From an uncultured Eubacterium sp. (lineage in GTDB: Bacteria; Bacillota; Clostridia; Oscillospirales; Acutalibacteraceae), in NCBI GenBank assembly GCA_900542875.1, contig UQPH01000031.1, positions 1 through 17,383 of the forward strand: a stretch of DNA of 17,383 bases. Reading direction: 5' to 3'. The notes beneath the pieces are model-generated. The model saw only the letters and a program-made list of their open reading frames with translations. It had not been told where the DNA came from and ran no database searches. Position 1 is the stretch's first letter. The number at the start of each line of letters is the position of its first letter. Below are positions 1 to 6,867 of the stretch, in pieces. Both the position numbers and the translations under genes were made by a program.

Positions 1-50
1 GGGAGAGGAGGAGCAGCATAATGAGTGCGGGGTGACTTTATATAAAAGGA

Positions 51-102
51 CAAAAAGAAAGCCGCCACAAGCGATATGAAGCTTGCGACGACGATGTGGC
101 GG
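51..102 (-). terminator. Intrinsic terminator of tRNA-Ser whose stem includes the tRNA CCA end
   Basis: On the minus strand CCGCCACA (102-95) pairs perfectly with TGTGGCGG (69-62), giving an 8-bp GC-rich outer stem. An inner CAAGC/GCTTG pairing (85-81 with 72-68) is also possible but overlaps the outer stem slightly. The stem is followed by CTTTCTTTTTG (61-51), a U-rich tract. The 5' arm of the hairpin contains the discriminator base and CCA of the tRNA (100-97), so termination and tRNA 3' end formation use the same bases. The orientation matches the tRNA. Seen directly; function inferred. Confidence 0.7.
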
Positions 103-185
103 AGACGGAGGGATTCGAACCCTCGTGCCCGTGAAGGCAAACGCATTTCGAGTGCGCCCCGTTATGACCACTTCGATACGTCTCC
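97..185 (-). tRNA. tRNA-Ser(CGA), CCA encoded
   Basis: Read on the minus strand this is an 89-nt class II tRNA. The acceptor arm GGAGACG (185-179) pairs with CGTCTCC (107-101), followed by discriminator G and an encoded CCA (99-97). The T arm carries the GGTTCGAATCC consensus. The anticodon loop CTCGAAA gives anticodon CGA, which reads UCG serine codons. A long variable arm (TTGCC...GGGCA) is present, as expected for serine tRNAs. It lies about 75 nt downstream of ppa on the same strand with no convincing promoter of its own, so it may be made from the ppa transcript by processing. A terminator overlaps its 3' end. Confidence 0.95.
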
Positions 186-192
186 TTATATG

Positions 193-239
193 CTAAACCT
201 GCTTTTGAAAATGCGTAAAGCAGGGTTTAGATTTTTAGT
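193..239 (+). terminator. Hairpin between ppa and tRNA-Ser, terminator-like on the plus strand
   Basis: CTAAACCTGCTTT (193-205) pairs with AAAGCAGGGTTTAG (217-230), with one bulged base, and is followed on the plus strand by ATTTTTAGTTT. As written it would stop plus-strand transcription entering from the left and so protect ppa and the tRNA from antisense reading. On the minus strand the same hairpin sits between ppa and the tRNA but lacks a following U tract. There it could instead act as a processing or stability element. Orientation is therefore uncertain. Confidence 0.5.
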
Positions 240-260
240 TTATCGTACTTTTTCTGTTTT

Positions 261-794
261 TTATCTTTGAAAGTTCTCTATGTAGCTGTCGATACAATTT
301 TGAATGATTTCGATAGCTACTGCCTTAGGCTTAACCTCTGTTACACTTGTGCTCTTATCGTGCTCAAGAGATTTATATACCTCGAAGAAATGCTTTATTT
401 CGTCAAATCTGTGGCTCGGGAGCTGGTCGATGTCGGTATAGCAATTATAGTTCGGGTCGTTTACTGGAACTGCTATAATCTTCTCGTCTTTTGCTCCGCT
501 GTCTTCCATAATGAGAACGCCTATCGGTCTGCATTCAACGATGGTCATCGGTCTGATTTGCTCGCTGCAAAGCACAAGAACATCAAGCGGGTCATTGTCG
601 CTTGCATATGTTCTGGGGATAAATCCGTAGTTTGCAGGATAATGAGTAGACGTAAAGAGAACACGGTCGAGTTTAAGCATACCCGTTTCTTTGTCAAGTT
701 CATACTTGTTCTTGCCGCCTTTTGAAATTTCAATAACGGCGTAGAACTGCTCGCTCTTTATTCTCTTTGGTGATATGTCGTGCCATATGTTCAT
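261..794 (-). CDS. ppa: Inorganic pyrophosphatase, family I (soluble)
   Basis: Hydrolyses pyrophosphate to two phosphates in the cytoplasm, which drives biosynthetic reactions that release PPi. The 177-aa product has the usual bacterial family I length. It carries the signature SDNDPLDVLVL (residues 65-75), with the metal-binding aspartates D66, D68 and D71. These match D65, D67 and D70 of the E. coli enzyme. D98 and D103 (in MEDSGAKDEK) fit the remaining metal ligands, and HYPANYGFIP (51-60) is the conserved substrate-site block. An in-frame ATG at 836 would give 14 extra residues, but it lies upstream of the predicted transcription start (about 820). The ATG at 794 has GGGTGAG just upstream and is chosen. 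The gene is divergent from hisH and followed by tRNA-Ser. In the D-N-D-P signature, N replaces the more common G. Family assignment is secure; I did not see family II (DHH) motifs. Confidence 0.95.
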   Translation of the reverse strand: MNIWHDISPKRIKSEQFYAVIEISKGGKNKYELDKETGMLKLDRVLFTSTHYPANYGFIPRTYASDNDPLDVLVLCSEQIRPMTIVECRPIGVLIMEDSGAKDEKIIAVPVNDPNYNCYTDIDQLPSHRFDEIKHFFEVYKSLEHDKSTSVTEVKPKAVAIEIIQNCIDSYIENFQR

Positions 795-826
795 AATACT
801 CACCCGAAATAATTTGTCGTGGGTAT

Positions 827-855
827 ATATTAGCACTATAAATAGTATTTGTCAA
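827..855 (-). promoter_or_regulatory. Promoter of ppa
   Basis: On the minus strand a perfect -35 TTGACA (855-850) is followed after 17 nt by -10 TAATAT (832-827). Transcription should start near 820, giving a short leader before the ATG at 794. The -35 shares its bases with the -35 of the divergent hisH promoter. Confidence 0.8.
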
Positions 856-877
856 TTAAAAAAAATTGTGCTATTAT
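849..877 (+). promoter_or_regulatory. Promoter of the hisH-hisF-MATE operon
   Basis: TTGTCA (849-854), a 17-nt spacer and TATTAT (872-877). A TATAAT at 875-880 also exists but would need a 20-nt spacer. The start site would be near 884, about 30 nt before hisH. The TTGTCAA core at 849-855 reads as a -35 on both strands. Confidence 0.65.
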
Positions 878-914
878 AATTATTATGAAATTAAACAAAT
901 TATAGGAGAATTAT

Positions 915-1526
915 ATGGTTGCGATTATTGATTACGGCGCAGGTAATTTGCAAAGCGTAAAAAAGGCGCTTGATTTTATCGGCGCAGAAAATGTAATTAC
1001 AGGCGATAAGAATGAGATAGATGCGGCGTCTCATATTATTTTGCCGGGAGTCGGCTCGTTTGAGGATGCAATGAATTGTATCAGAGAGCACGATTTGGAG
1101 AATACTATAAAAAAAGCCGCTGACGGCTCAAAACATTTTTTGGGAATTTGCCTCGGACTTCAACTTCTTTTTTCCTCCAGCGAAGAATCTCCGGGTGTAA
1201 AGGGTCTGGGCATTTTCGACGGAGAAATAGTTACTATTCCGAGAGATAACGGACTTAAAGTTCCGCATATCGGCTGGAACAGCGTTGAACTTAAACAAAA
1301 AGACGGCATATTCGACGGTATTAAGGATAACAGTTATTTTTATTTTGTGCATAGTTATTATCTTAAAAATGCTCCCGACGATATTGTCGCCGGCGTTACC
1401 GAATACGGAGTACCCATTCAGTGCGCCGTTCAAAGGGGCAGGGTATGCGCTACTCAGTTTCACCCCGAAAAAAGCGGAGATGCGGGTCTTGCACTTCTTC
1501 GTAATTTCGTACAAATGGAGGTGTAG
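915..1526 (+). CDS. hisH: Imidazole glycerol phosphate synthase, glutaminase subunit HisH
   Basis: HisH hydrolyses glutamine and channels ammonia to HisF, which forms imidazole glycerol phosphate and AICAR in histidine synthesis. The 203-aa product is a class I glutamine amidotransferase of normal HisH length. It begins with IIDYGAGNLQSVKKAL, typical of HisH. The nucleophile is C79 in GICLGLQLLF (77-86). The rest of the triad is H183 and E185 in QFHPEKSG, and PGVGSFEDAM (44-53) forms the oxyanion region. AGGAGA (904-909) lies 5 nt before the ATG. Its stop is 3 nt before the hisF GTG, and the hisF ribosome binding site lies inside the hisH end, so the two subunits are probably translationally coupled. 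No other his genes are present in the window. Confidence 0.97.
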   Translation: MVAIIDYGAGNLQSVKKALDFIGAENVITGDKNEIDAASHIILPGVGSFEDAMNCIREHDLENTIKKAADGSKHFLGICLGLQLLFSSSEESPGVKGLGIFDGEIVTIPRDNGLKVPHIGWNSVELKQKDGIFDGIKDNSYFYFVHSYYLKNAPDDIVAGVTEYGVPIQCAVQRGRVCATQFHPEKSGDAGLALLRNFVQMEV

Positions 1527-1529
1527 GCA

Positions 1530-2285
1530 GTGTACGCAAAGAGAATTATACCGTGCCTTGATGTAAAAAACGGCAGAGTGGTTAAGGGCGTTTCATTTGT
1601 TGATTTAAGGGATGCGGGCGATCCCGTAGAATGTGCCGCCGCATATGATAAACAGGGAGCGGATGAACTTGTGCTTCTTGACATAACCGCTACCCACGAG
1701 GGCAGAAGCACAATGATAGATATAGTATCAAAAGTTGCAAATACGGTTTTCATTCCGTTTACCGTAGGCGGAGGAATAAAGAGCGTAGACGATTTTAAGG
1801 AACTGCTCAGGGCAGGAGCCGATAAAATATCGGTCAATTCTGCTGCTGTACGCAACCCCGACTTAATTAACGAGGCGGCATATAAATTCGGCTCACAGTG
1901 CGTTGTTGTGGCAATCGACGCAAAGAAAAATGAAAATTCGTGGGAAGTATATCTTAACGGCGGCAGAATACCTACGGGTATCGATGCCGTAGAATGGGCA
2001 AAGGAAGCAGAAAGAAGAGGAGCAGGCGAAATCCTTTTGACCTCGATGGATAAGGACGGTCAAAAATCCGGATACGATATCGAACTTACCCGAGCAGTCA
2101 GCGAGAGCGTCGGCATTCCTGTTATCGCATCGGGCGGAGCAGGTAAGGCGGAGCACTTTCTTGATGCATTTACTCAGGGCAAAGCCGATGCGGTTCTTGC
2201 CGCAAGCCTGTTTCATTTTAACGAACTGCCTATTCCTGAACTAAAAGAATATTTGGCAAAAAATAATATTAGCGTAAGAAGATGA
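1530..2285 (+). CDS. hisF: Imidazole glycerol phosphate synthase, cyclase subunit HisF
   Basis: HisF is the (beta/alpha)8-barrel cyclase partner of HisH. The 251-aa product has the expected length and starts YAKRIIPCLDVKNGRVVKG, the N-terminal HisF signature. The catalytic aspartates are D11 (CLDV) and D130 (VVVAIDAKK). The phosphate-binding glycines are seen in FTVGGGIKS (77-85) and ASGGAGKAEHF. Translation starts at a GTG preceded by GGAGG (1518-1522) within the end of hisH. The C-terminal residues match those of full-length HisF proteins, so the gene is intact. It is followed by only 4 nt before the MATE gene, implying one transcript. Assignment is secure from the sequence motifs. Confidence 0.97.
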   Translation: MYAKRIIPCLDVKNGRVVKGVSFVDLRDAGDPVECAAAYDKQGADELVLLDITATHEGRSTMIDIVSKVANTVFIPFTVGGGIKSVDDFKELLRAGADKISVNSAAVRNPDLINEAAYKFGSQCVVVAIDAKKNENSWEVYLNGGRIPTGIDAVEWAKEAERRGAGEILLTSMDKDGQKSGYDIELTRAVSESVGIPVIASGGAGKAEHFLDAFTQGKADAVLAASLFHFNELPIPELKEYLAKNNISVRR

Positions 2286-2289
2286 TAAA

Positions 2290-3660
2290 ATGAGTTCAAA
2301 CTCGAATGAGACGGCTGACGCACAATATAATAAAATGATTAACACTCCGGTCAGAAATCTGATTTTCACTCTTTCGGTGCCGACAGTTATAAGTATGCTT
2401 ATAACTATGATATATAATATGGCTGACACTTATTTTGTATCTAAAATCAGCGTTTCCGCCTCCGGTGCTACGGGAATCGTTTTCGGATTGATGGCTATAT
2501 TTCAGGCGTTCGGCTTTATGTTCGGGCAAGGCTCAGGTTCAAATATTGCAAGGCGGCTCGGTGCAAAGGACTTGGACGGTGCAAATCAGTTTTGTTCGAC
2601 AGCCTTTGTGGTTTCTCTTTTGACGAGCGTTGTTATTTCGGTAATTTGTATTTCCTTTTTGGATAGGCTTATGCGCCTTTTGGGCAGTACCGACACTATT
2701 TTGCCTTATGCAAAGGCGTATGGAATATATATAATTATTGCAGGACCTGCTATGACCGTAGGCTGTGTGCTTAATAATATTTTGCGATATGAGGGACTTG
2801 CAAAACTTGCCATGATAGGCTTGACCTCGGGAGGAATATTGAATATACTTCTTGACCCGCTGTTTATCTTTACCTTTAAAATGGGTATATCCGGAGCAGG
2901 ACTTGCAACCGCACTGAGTCAGTATATAAGCGTCATTATTCTTTTTATGATGTTTGTGCTAAAAAAGAGTCAGTGCTGTATAAAATTTAAGTACGCAAGA
3001 ATGCAATTCAGATTTGTATGGGAGATTGTTGCTACCGGCTTTCCCAGCTTTATCCGTAACGGACTGAGCAGCATTTCCACAATGGTGCTTAATGTTATGT
3101 CCTCTCCTTACGGCGATGAATGTATTGCCGCAATGAGCGTTGCAAACAGATGCGGTATGCTGATATTCAGCGTGTGCGTAGGTATCGGTCAGGGCTTTCA
3201 GCCTGTGTGTGCCTACAATTACGGAGCAAAGAAATTTAAGCGTGTAAATAAGAGCATTAATTTCCTTTGGTTGTACGGAACGCTTGTCGTTTTGGTGTTT
3301 GCAGGTGCTATGTTTTTTCTTGCACCGAGCGTTATTTCAATGTTCAGAGATGAAAAAGAAGTAGTTGAAATAGGCAGTGTTGTTTTAAGGTTTTTGTGCG
3401 TGTCGCTGGCTTTCTTGCCGACTGCGCTGACGGCTAATATGTCGTTTCAAAGTATAGGAAAAAAGGGTAGGGCGTTCTTTCTTGCCTGCTGTCAAAACGG
3501 ACTTTTTTTCATTCCGCTTGTTCTTGTAATGCCGAAATTGTTTGGTCTTACCGGTCTGGAACTTTCCCAGCCGGTTGCGTATGTAATGGCGGCGGCTGTT
3601 TCTGTTCCTTTTCTTCTTGCGTTTAAGAAGCATCTCAAAAAATACAACGGTACGGACTGA
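2290..3660 (+). CDS. MATE family efflux transporter (MepA/NorM-like)
   Basis: A 456-aa polytopic membrane protein with about 12 hydrophobic segments, the standard MATE length. It starts with the block PVRNLIFTLSVPTVISML and has MIYNMADTYFVSKI in the first helical pair. ILLDPLFIF (about residues 186-194) is a conserved MATE motif, and the C-terminal half repeats the pattern (GFPSFIRNGLSSIS, then CVGIGQGFQPVCAYNYGA). MATE proteins export drugs or metabolites in exchange for Na+ or H+; the substrate here cannot be read from sequence. The ATG lies 4 nt after the hisF stop with only a weak AAGAAG-type Shine-Dalgarno, so it probably depends on translation of hisF. The functional link to histidine synthesis is unclear and may just be co-transcription. 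No clear intrinsic terminator follows the stop. Confidence 0.93.
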   Translation: MSSNSNETADAQYNKMINTPVRNLIFTLSVPTVISMLITMIYNMADTYFVSKISVSASGATGIVFGLMAIFQAFGFMFGQGSGSNIARRLGAKDLDGANQFCSTAFVVSLLTSVVISVICISFLDRLMRLLGSTDTILPYAKAYGIYIIIAGPAMTVGCVLNNILRYEGLAKLAMIGLTSGGILNILLDPLFIFTFKMGISGAGLATALSQYISVIILFMMFVLKKSQCCIKFKYARMQFRFVWEIVATGFPSFIRNGLSSISTMVLNVMSSPYGDECIAAMSVANRCGMLIFSVCVGIGQGFQPVCAYNYGAKKFKRVNKSINFLWLYGTLVVLVFAGAMFFLAPSVISMFRDEKEVVEIGSVVLRFLCVSLAFLPTALTANMSFQSIGKKGRAFFLACCQNGLFFIPLVLVMPKLFGLTGLELSQPVAYVMAAAVSVPFLLAFKKHLKKYNGTD

Positions 3661-3713
3661 TGTAAATCGGCAAATTTTATGGTTTTGTTTACTGTTTTTT
3701 AATATTTGGATAA

Positions 3714-3742
3714 TTGACTTTTTCGGTAAAATATGTTATATT
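3714..3742 (+). promoter_or_regulatory. Promoter of the riboswitch-ATPase unit
   Basis: TTGACT (3714-3719), a 17-nt spacer and TATATT (3737-3742), with an extended -10 TG at 3734-3735. The start would be near 3749, exactly where the riboswitch P1 helix begins. This spacing supports both calls. Confidence 0.75.
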
Positions 3743-3749
3743 GAATGCA

Positions 3750-3846
3750 GTACGAGGGAGTAGTTCCACGCAGTATTTTTACGGCGTGAGTTAAATCAAC
3801 ACCTTGCCGAAAAGGCTGGTTTAACTGTTAAGAATGAGACTTGTGC
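3750..3846 (+). promoter_or_regulatory. yybP-ykoY family manganese riboswitch
   Basis: P1 is formed by GTACGAG (3750-3756) with CTTGTGC (3840-3846), all seven positions paired including G-U. Directly after the 5' P1 strand is the conserved GGGAGTAG (3756-3763), and before the 3' strand is AATGAGAC (3833-3840). These are the two metal-binding loop elements of the yybP-ykoY class. Between them are CACGC/GCGTG (3767-3771 with 3784-3788) and AGTTAAA/TTTAACT (3789-3795 with 3820-3826), the latter enclosing an ACC..GCC-GAAAA-GGC.GGT hairpin. This class binds Mn2+ and typically controls Mn2+ exporters, TerC-type proteins and P-type ATPases. An ATPase gene follows here. Motifs and structure are seen; class assignment is from memory of the consensus, not from a covariance search. 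Confidence 0.88.
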
Positions 3847-3876
3847 ATAGTGCAATACTATGTATGAGTCTTTTTT
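3838..3876 (+). terminator. Riboswitch expression platform: intrinsic terminator overlapping P1
   Basis: GACTTGTGCATAGT (3838-3851) pairs over all 14 positions with ACTATGTATGAGTC (3857-3870), loop GCAAT, followed by TTTTTT. The 5' arm reuses the P1 strand CTTGTGC of the riboswitch, so the two folds exclude each other. When ligand holds P1 together the terminator cannot form and the ATPase is expressed: an ON switch, as known for other members of the class. The exclusion is seen in the sequence; the direction of control is inferred. Confidence 0.88.
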
Positions 3877-3907
3877 ATATAGAAAATTTTACGTAAAGGA
3901 GTTTTTT

Positions 3908-6592
3908 ATGAAAGAGTATCTTCAAACTAAAGAGACCGTAATGTCCGAACAAAGCGTTACGCCGTCAGGATTGATGAGCGATGAGGCGGCAAAAAGGCTT
4001 GAAAAATACGGCAAGAATAAACTTGCCGAGGGTAAAAAGGATAGCCTTATCAAACGCTTTTTGCTGCAACTTGCCGACCCTATGATTATTATTCTTATCG
4101 TAGCCGCAGTAATCAGCGCCGTAACCGCAACGGTAGGCGGTGAGGGCGAAGGTTACGCCGATGTAATCATTATTATGTTTGTTGTTGTAGTAAACGCTGT
4201 GCTCGGAGTATATCAGGAAAGTAAGGCGGAGAAGGCTATCGAGGCACTTCAGGAGATTGCCGCCGCCACTTCAAAGGTTATTCGTGACGGTAAACTCATT
4301 ACCGTTAAAAGCGAAGATGTGGTTATCGGTGATATAGTTGTTCTTGAGGCCGGCGACAGCGTTCCTGCGGATTGCCGTATCATAGAAAATGCATCGCTTA
4401 AAATCGAGGAGTCCGCACTGACCGGCGAGTCTGTACCCGTAACAAAGACAGATAATGTAATAGACCCGCTTGGCTCCGATGACGTACCCCTGGGCGATAG
4501 AAAAAATATGTGCTATATGGGCTCTTCCGTTGCATACGGCAGAGGTAAGGCTGTGGTTGTCGCAACGGGTATGGATACCGAAATGGGCAAGATTGCAGAC
4601 GCTCTTACAAAGGCAAAGGATGATGAAACTCCGCTCCAACTTAAACTTAATCAGTTGTCGAAGATTTTGTCCTTCATAGTTCTAGGAATATGTGTTTTCA
4701 TTTTTGCTTTTGATGTTGTTCGTTCGCTTATTGTGGGCGATGCTCTCACACTTCCGTCGGTTCTCAGCTTCTTTATGGTTGCCGTATCGCTTGCCGTTGC
4801 CGCAATTCCCGAGGGACTTGCAGCAGTCGTTACCATTGTTCTTTCCATCGGCGTTACAAAGATGTCAAAGCGTAATGCCGTTATTCGTAAACTTACGGCG
4901 GTTGAAACTCTCGGCTGTACTCAGATTATCTGCTCCGATAAGACAGGTACTCTGACCCAAAATAAGATGACCGTTGTCGAACATAGGTCAACGGACGAAA
5001 AACTACTTGCAACCGCCATGGCTCTTTGCTGTGATGCAGAACTTCAGCAGGACGGTACCGTTAAGGGCGAACCTACCGAGGCTGCTCTCGTTTCTTATGC
5101 GGATTCTCTCGGGCTTAAAAAGTATGAACTCGAGCATGATTTTAACAGAGTGGGAGAGGCTCCGTTTGATTCGGGACGAAAGATGATGTCCACCGTTCAT
5201 AAAACTCCGAATGGCTTTGTTCAGTATACAAAGGGTGCTCCCGATGTCGTTCTTTCGCTTTGCACAAGCGCATATCTTAACGGCAAAATGGTTCCTATGA
5301 CCGACGAAATCCGTCAGGCTGTTATCGATTCAAATAAAGAAATGGCGGATAAGGCACTGCGTGTTCTTTGCGCCGCTATGAGAACATATAAAACTCAGCC
5401 GTCAAATGATGCCGCAGAACTTGAGCAAGACCTTTGTTATGTAGGTTTGGTTGGTATGATTGACCCGGTAAGACCCGAGGTTATCGATGCCATTAAGGAG
5501 TGCAAGAATGCAGGTATCCGCCCGATTATGATTACGGGCGACCATAAGGATACGGCTGTCGCAATAGCAAAGCAACTCGGCATTATCGATGAAAATCATA
5601 AAGCTATAACAGGTGCAGAACTTAATAATATGAGCGATGAGGAACTTGATGAAAGAATAGAGGAATTCTCCGTTTACGCACGAGTTCAGCCCGAACATAA
5701 GGTTCGTATCGTTCAGGCATGGAAACTAAAGGGCAAAATCACCGCCATGACAGGCGACGGAGTAAATGACGCTCCGTCAATTAAAAATGCCGATATCGGT
5801 GTAGGTATGGGTATCACCGGTACCGATGTAACAAAAAATGTTGCCGATATGGTGCTTGCCGACGATAACTTTGCCACTATCGTTTCCGCAGTTGATGAGG
5901 GCAGAAGAATTTATGATAATATTCGTAACTCCATTCAGTTTTTGCTCTCCTCAAATTTGTCCGAAGTGCTCTCGATTTTCTTTGCAACAATGCTGGGCTT
6001 TACTCTCTTTGAGCCGGTTCATCTTCTTTGGATTAACCTCATTACGGACTGTTTCCCGGCTCTTGCTCTCGGTCTTGAAAAGGGCGACCCCGATATTATG
6101 AAACGTAAGCCCCGTGACTCAAAAGAGGGCATTTTTGCAGGCGGTATGGGTTTTGACTGTGCATACCAGGGAATAATGGTAACGGTTCTTACACTCGTTG
6201 CATATATTCTCGGTATCATTATGGCAAACGGTTCGCCTATGAGCCTTAGAGAAGTTTTTGCCGTTAACGATTTAACAGCACCGCTTCTTCACCAAAACGG
6301 TATGACAATGGCATTCCTTACACTTTCTATGGCAGAGATTTTCCATTCGTTCAATATGCGTTCACGCAGACAGTCTATTGCTAAAATGGGCAGTATGAAT
6401 TGGTATCTGCTCGGTGCTATGGTACTCTCGCTTGTTCTTTCGACTGTGGTTATCTATGTTCCGTTCCTCTCCGAGGCTTTCGACTTTGCTCCGATTGATG
6501 CAAGAGAATACTTTACGGCACTCGTACTTGCATTTCTTGTTATTCCAATCGTCGAAATCGTAAAACTGATTCAGAGAAAAACAAGTAAATAA
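3908..6592 (+). CDS. P2A-type cation-transporting ATPase (SERCA-like, Ca2+/Mn2+ efflux)
   Basis: An 894-aa plasma-membrane pump with the complete P-type layout. The actuator loop is TGES (172-175) and M4 carries PEGL (301-304). The phosphorylated aspartate is D344 in SDKTGTLTQ, the nucleotide domain has KGAPD (442-446), and the hinge is TGDGVNDAP (615-623). Residues aligning with SERCA Ca2+ ligands are all present: E302 in M4, N683 and E686 in M5 (SSNLSEVL), N710, T713 and D714 in M6 (NLITD), and probably E810 in M8. The start at 3908 follows AAAGGAG with a 6-nt spacer. An upstream in-frame ATG at 3860 lies inside the riboswitch terminator hairpin and is rejected. Control by a Mn2+ riboswitch suggests Mn2+ (perhaps also Ca2+) export. 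Specificity is inferred. Confidence 0.95.
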   Translation: MKEYLQTKETVMSEQSVTPSGLMSDEAAKRLEKYGKNKLAEGKKDSLIKRFLLQLADPMIIILIVAAVISAVTATVGGEGEGYADVIIIMFVVVVNAVLGVYQESKAEKAIEALQEIAAATSKVIRDGKLITVKSEDVVIGDIVVLEAGDSVPADCRIIENASLKIEESALTGESVPVTKTDNVIDPLGSDDVPLGDRKNMCYMGSSVAYGRGKAVVVATGMDTEMGKIADALTKAKDDETPLQLKLNQLSKILSFIVLGICVFIFAFDVVRSLIVGDALTLPSVLSFFMVAVSLAVAAIPEGLAAVVTIVLSIGVTKMSKRNAVIRKLTAVETLGCTQIICSDKTGTLTQNKMTVVEHRSTDEKLLATAMALCCDAELQQDGTVKGEPTEAALVSYADSLGLKKYELEHDFNRVGEAPFDSGRKMMSTVHKTPNGFVQYTKGAPDVVLSLCTSAYLNGKMVPMTDEIRQAVIDSNKEMADKALRVLCAAMRTYKTQPSNDAAELEQDLCYVGLVGMIDPVRPEVIDAIKECKNAGIRPIMITGDHKDTAVAIAKQLGIIDENHKAITGAELNNMSDEELDERIEEFSVYARVQPEHKVRIVQAWKLKGKITAMTGDGVNDAPSIKNADIGVGMGITGTDVTKNVADMVLADDNFATIVSAVDEGRRIYDNIRNSIQFLLSSNLSEVLSIFFATMLGFTLFEPVHLLWINLITDCFPALALGLEKGDPDIMKRKPRDSKEGIFAGGMGFDCAYQGIMVTVLTLVAYILGIIMANGSPMSLREVFAVNDLTAPLLHQNGMTMAFLTLSMAEIFHSFNMRSRRQSIAKMGSMNWYLLGAMVLSLVLSTVVIYVPFLSEAFDFAPIDAREYFTALVLAFLVIPIVEIVKLIQRKTSK

Positions 6593-6599
6593 TTCGCTA

Positions 6600-6634
6600 A
6601 ATAAAAATCCCTTGTTCGTGATGAACAAGGGATT
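6600..6634 (-). terminator. Intrinsic terminator between the ATPase and acyltransferase genes
   Basis: A perfect 12-bp inverted repeat, AATCCCTTGTTC (6606-6617) and GAACAAGGGATT (6623-6634), loop of 5. On the minus strand it is followed by TTTTTATTT, so it should end leftward transcripts such as that of the acyltransferase, and it stops them entering the ATPase gene. It lies 8 nt past the ATPase stop and may also stop rightward transcripts, though the plus-strand side has no U tract (AGTCTGTT). Confidence 0.75.
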
Positions 6635-6778
6635 AGTCTGTTGATAAAGTCCCTAAAATACGTTTGTTAGATAGAGACTAACCGATTATTTTTTTGTGAA
6701 TTTTTTATTACTGTAATCAGCACGAATTATTAGAGTAGTGAAGGTGTAACTTCTATTTTTTTAAGTATTATAATTTTA

Positions 6779-6805
6779 ATATTTTTGATATTTTTGATAT
6801 TTTCC
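6779..6805. repeat. Short AT-rich 9-bp tandem repeat in the intergenic region
   Basis: ATATTTTTG occurs twice in tandem (6779-6787, 6788-6796), followed by a diverged third copy ATATTTTCC. It sits in the 230-nt AT-rich stretch 6635-6867 downstream of the acyltransferase stop. I see no gene, promoter or RNA in that stretch. Probably low-complexity sequence with no specific role. Confidence 0.4.
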
Positions 6806-6867
6806 GGATTTTTCTATGGTCTGCAATATTGGTTTGTTAATCTTAACCGCACATCTGATTGAAAAAA

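Noticed and set aside
76..270. Plus-strand open frame of 64 codons
   Set aside because: It is antisense to the tRNA-Ser gene and its terminator; the tRNA fully explains the sequence.
267..725. Plus-strand open frame of 152 codons
   Set aside because: It lies antisense within ppa, has no ribosome binding site, and its Cys/Tyr/Val-rich translation has no recognisable domain.
795..836. Longer N-terminus for ppa starting at 836
   Set aside because: It would begin upstream of the predicted transcription start, and the ATG at 794 has a good Shine-Dalgarno and the family's usual N-terminus.
884..905. Six-codon open frame (MKLNKL) in the hisH leader considered as a leader peptide
   Set aside because: It has no histidine codons, no Shine-Dalgarno and no attenuator hairpin after it, so it does not look like a his attenuation leader.
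3860..3907. Upstream ATG giving 16 extra residues on the ATPase
   Set aside because: It lies in the riboswitch terminator stem without a ribosome binding site; the ATG at 3908 follows AAAGGAG at ideal spacing.
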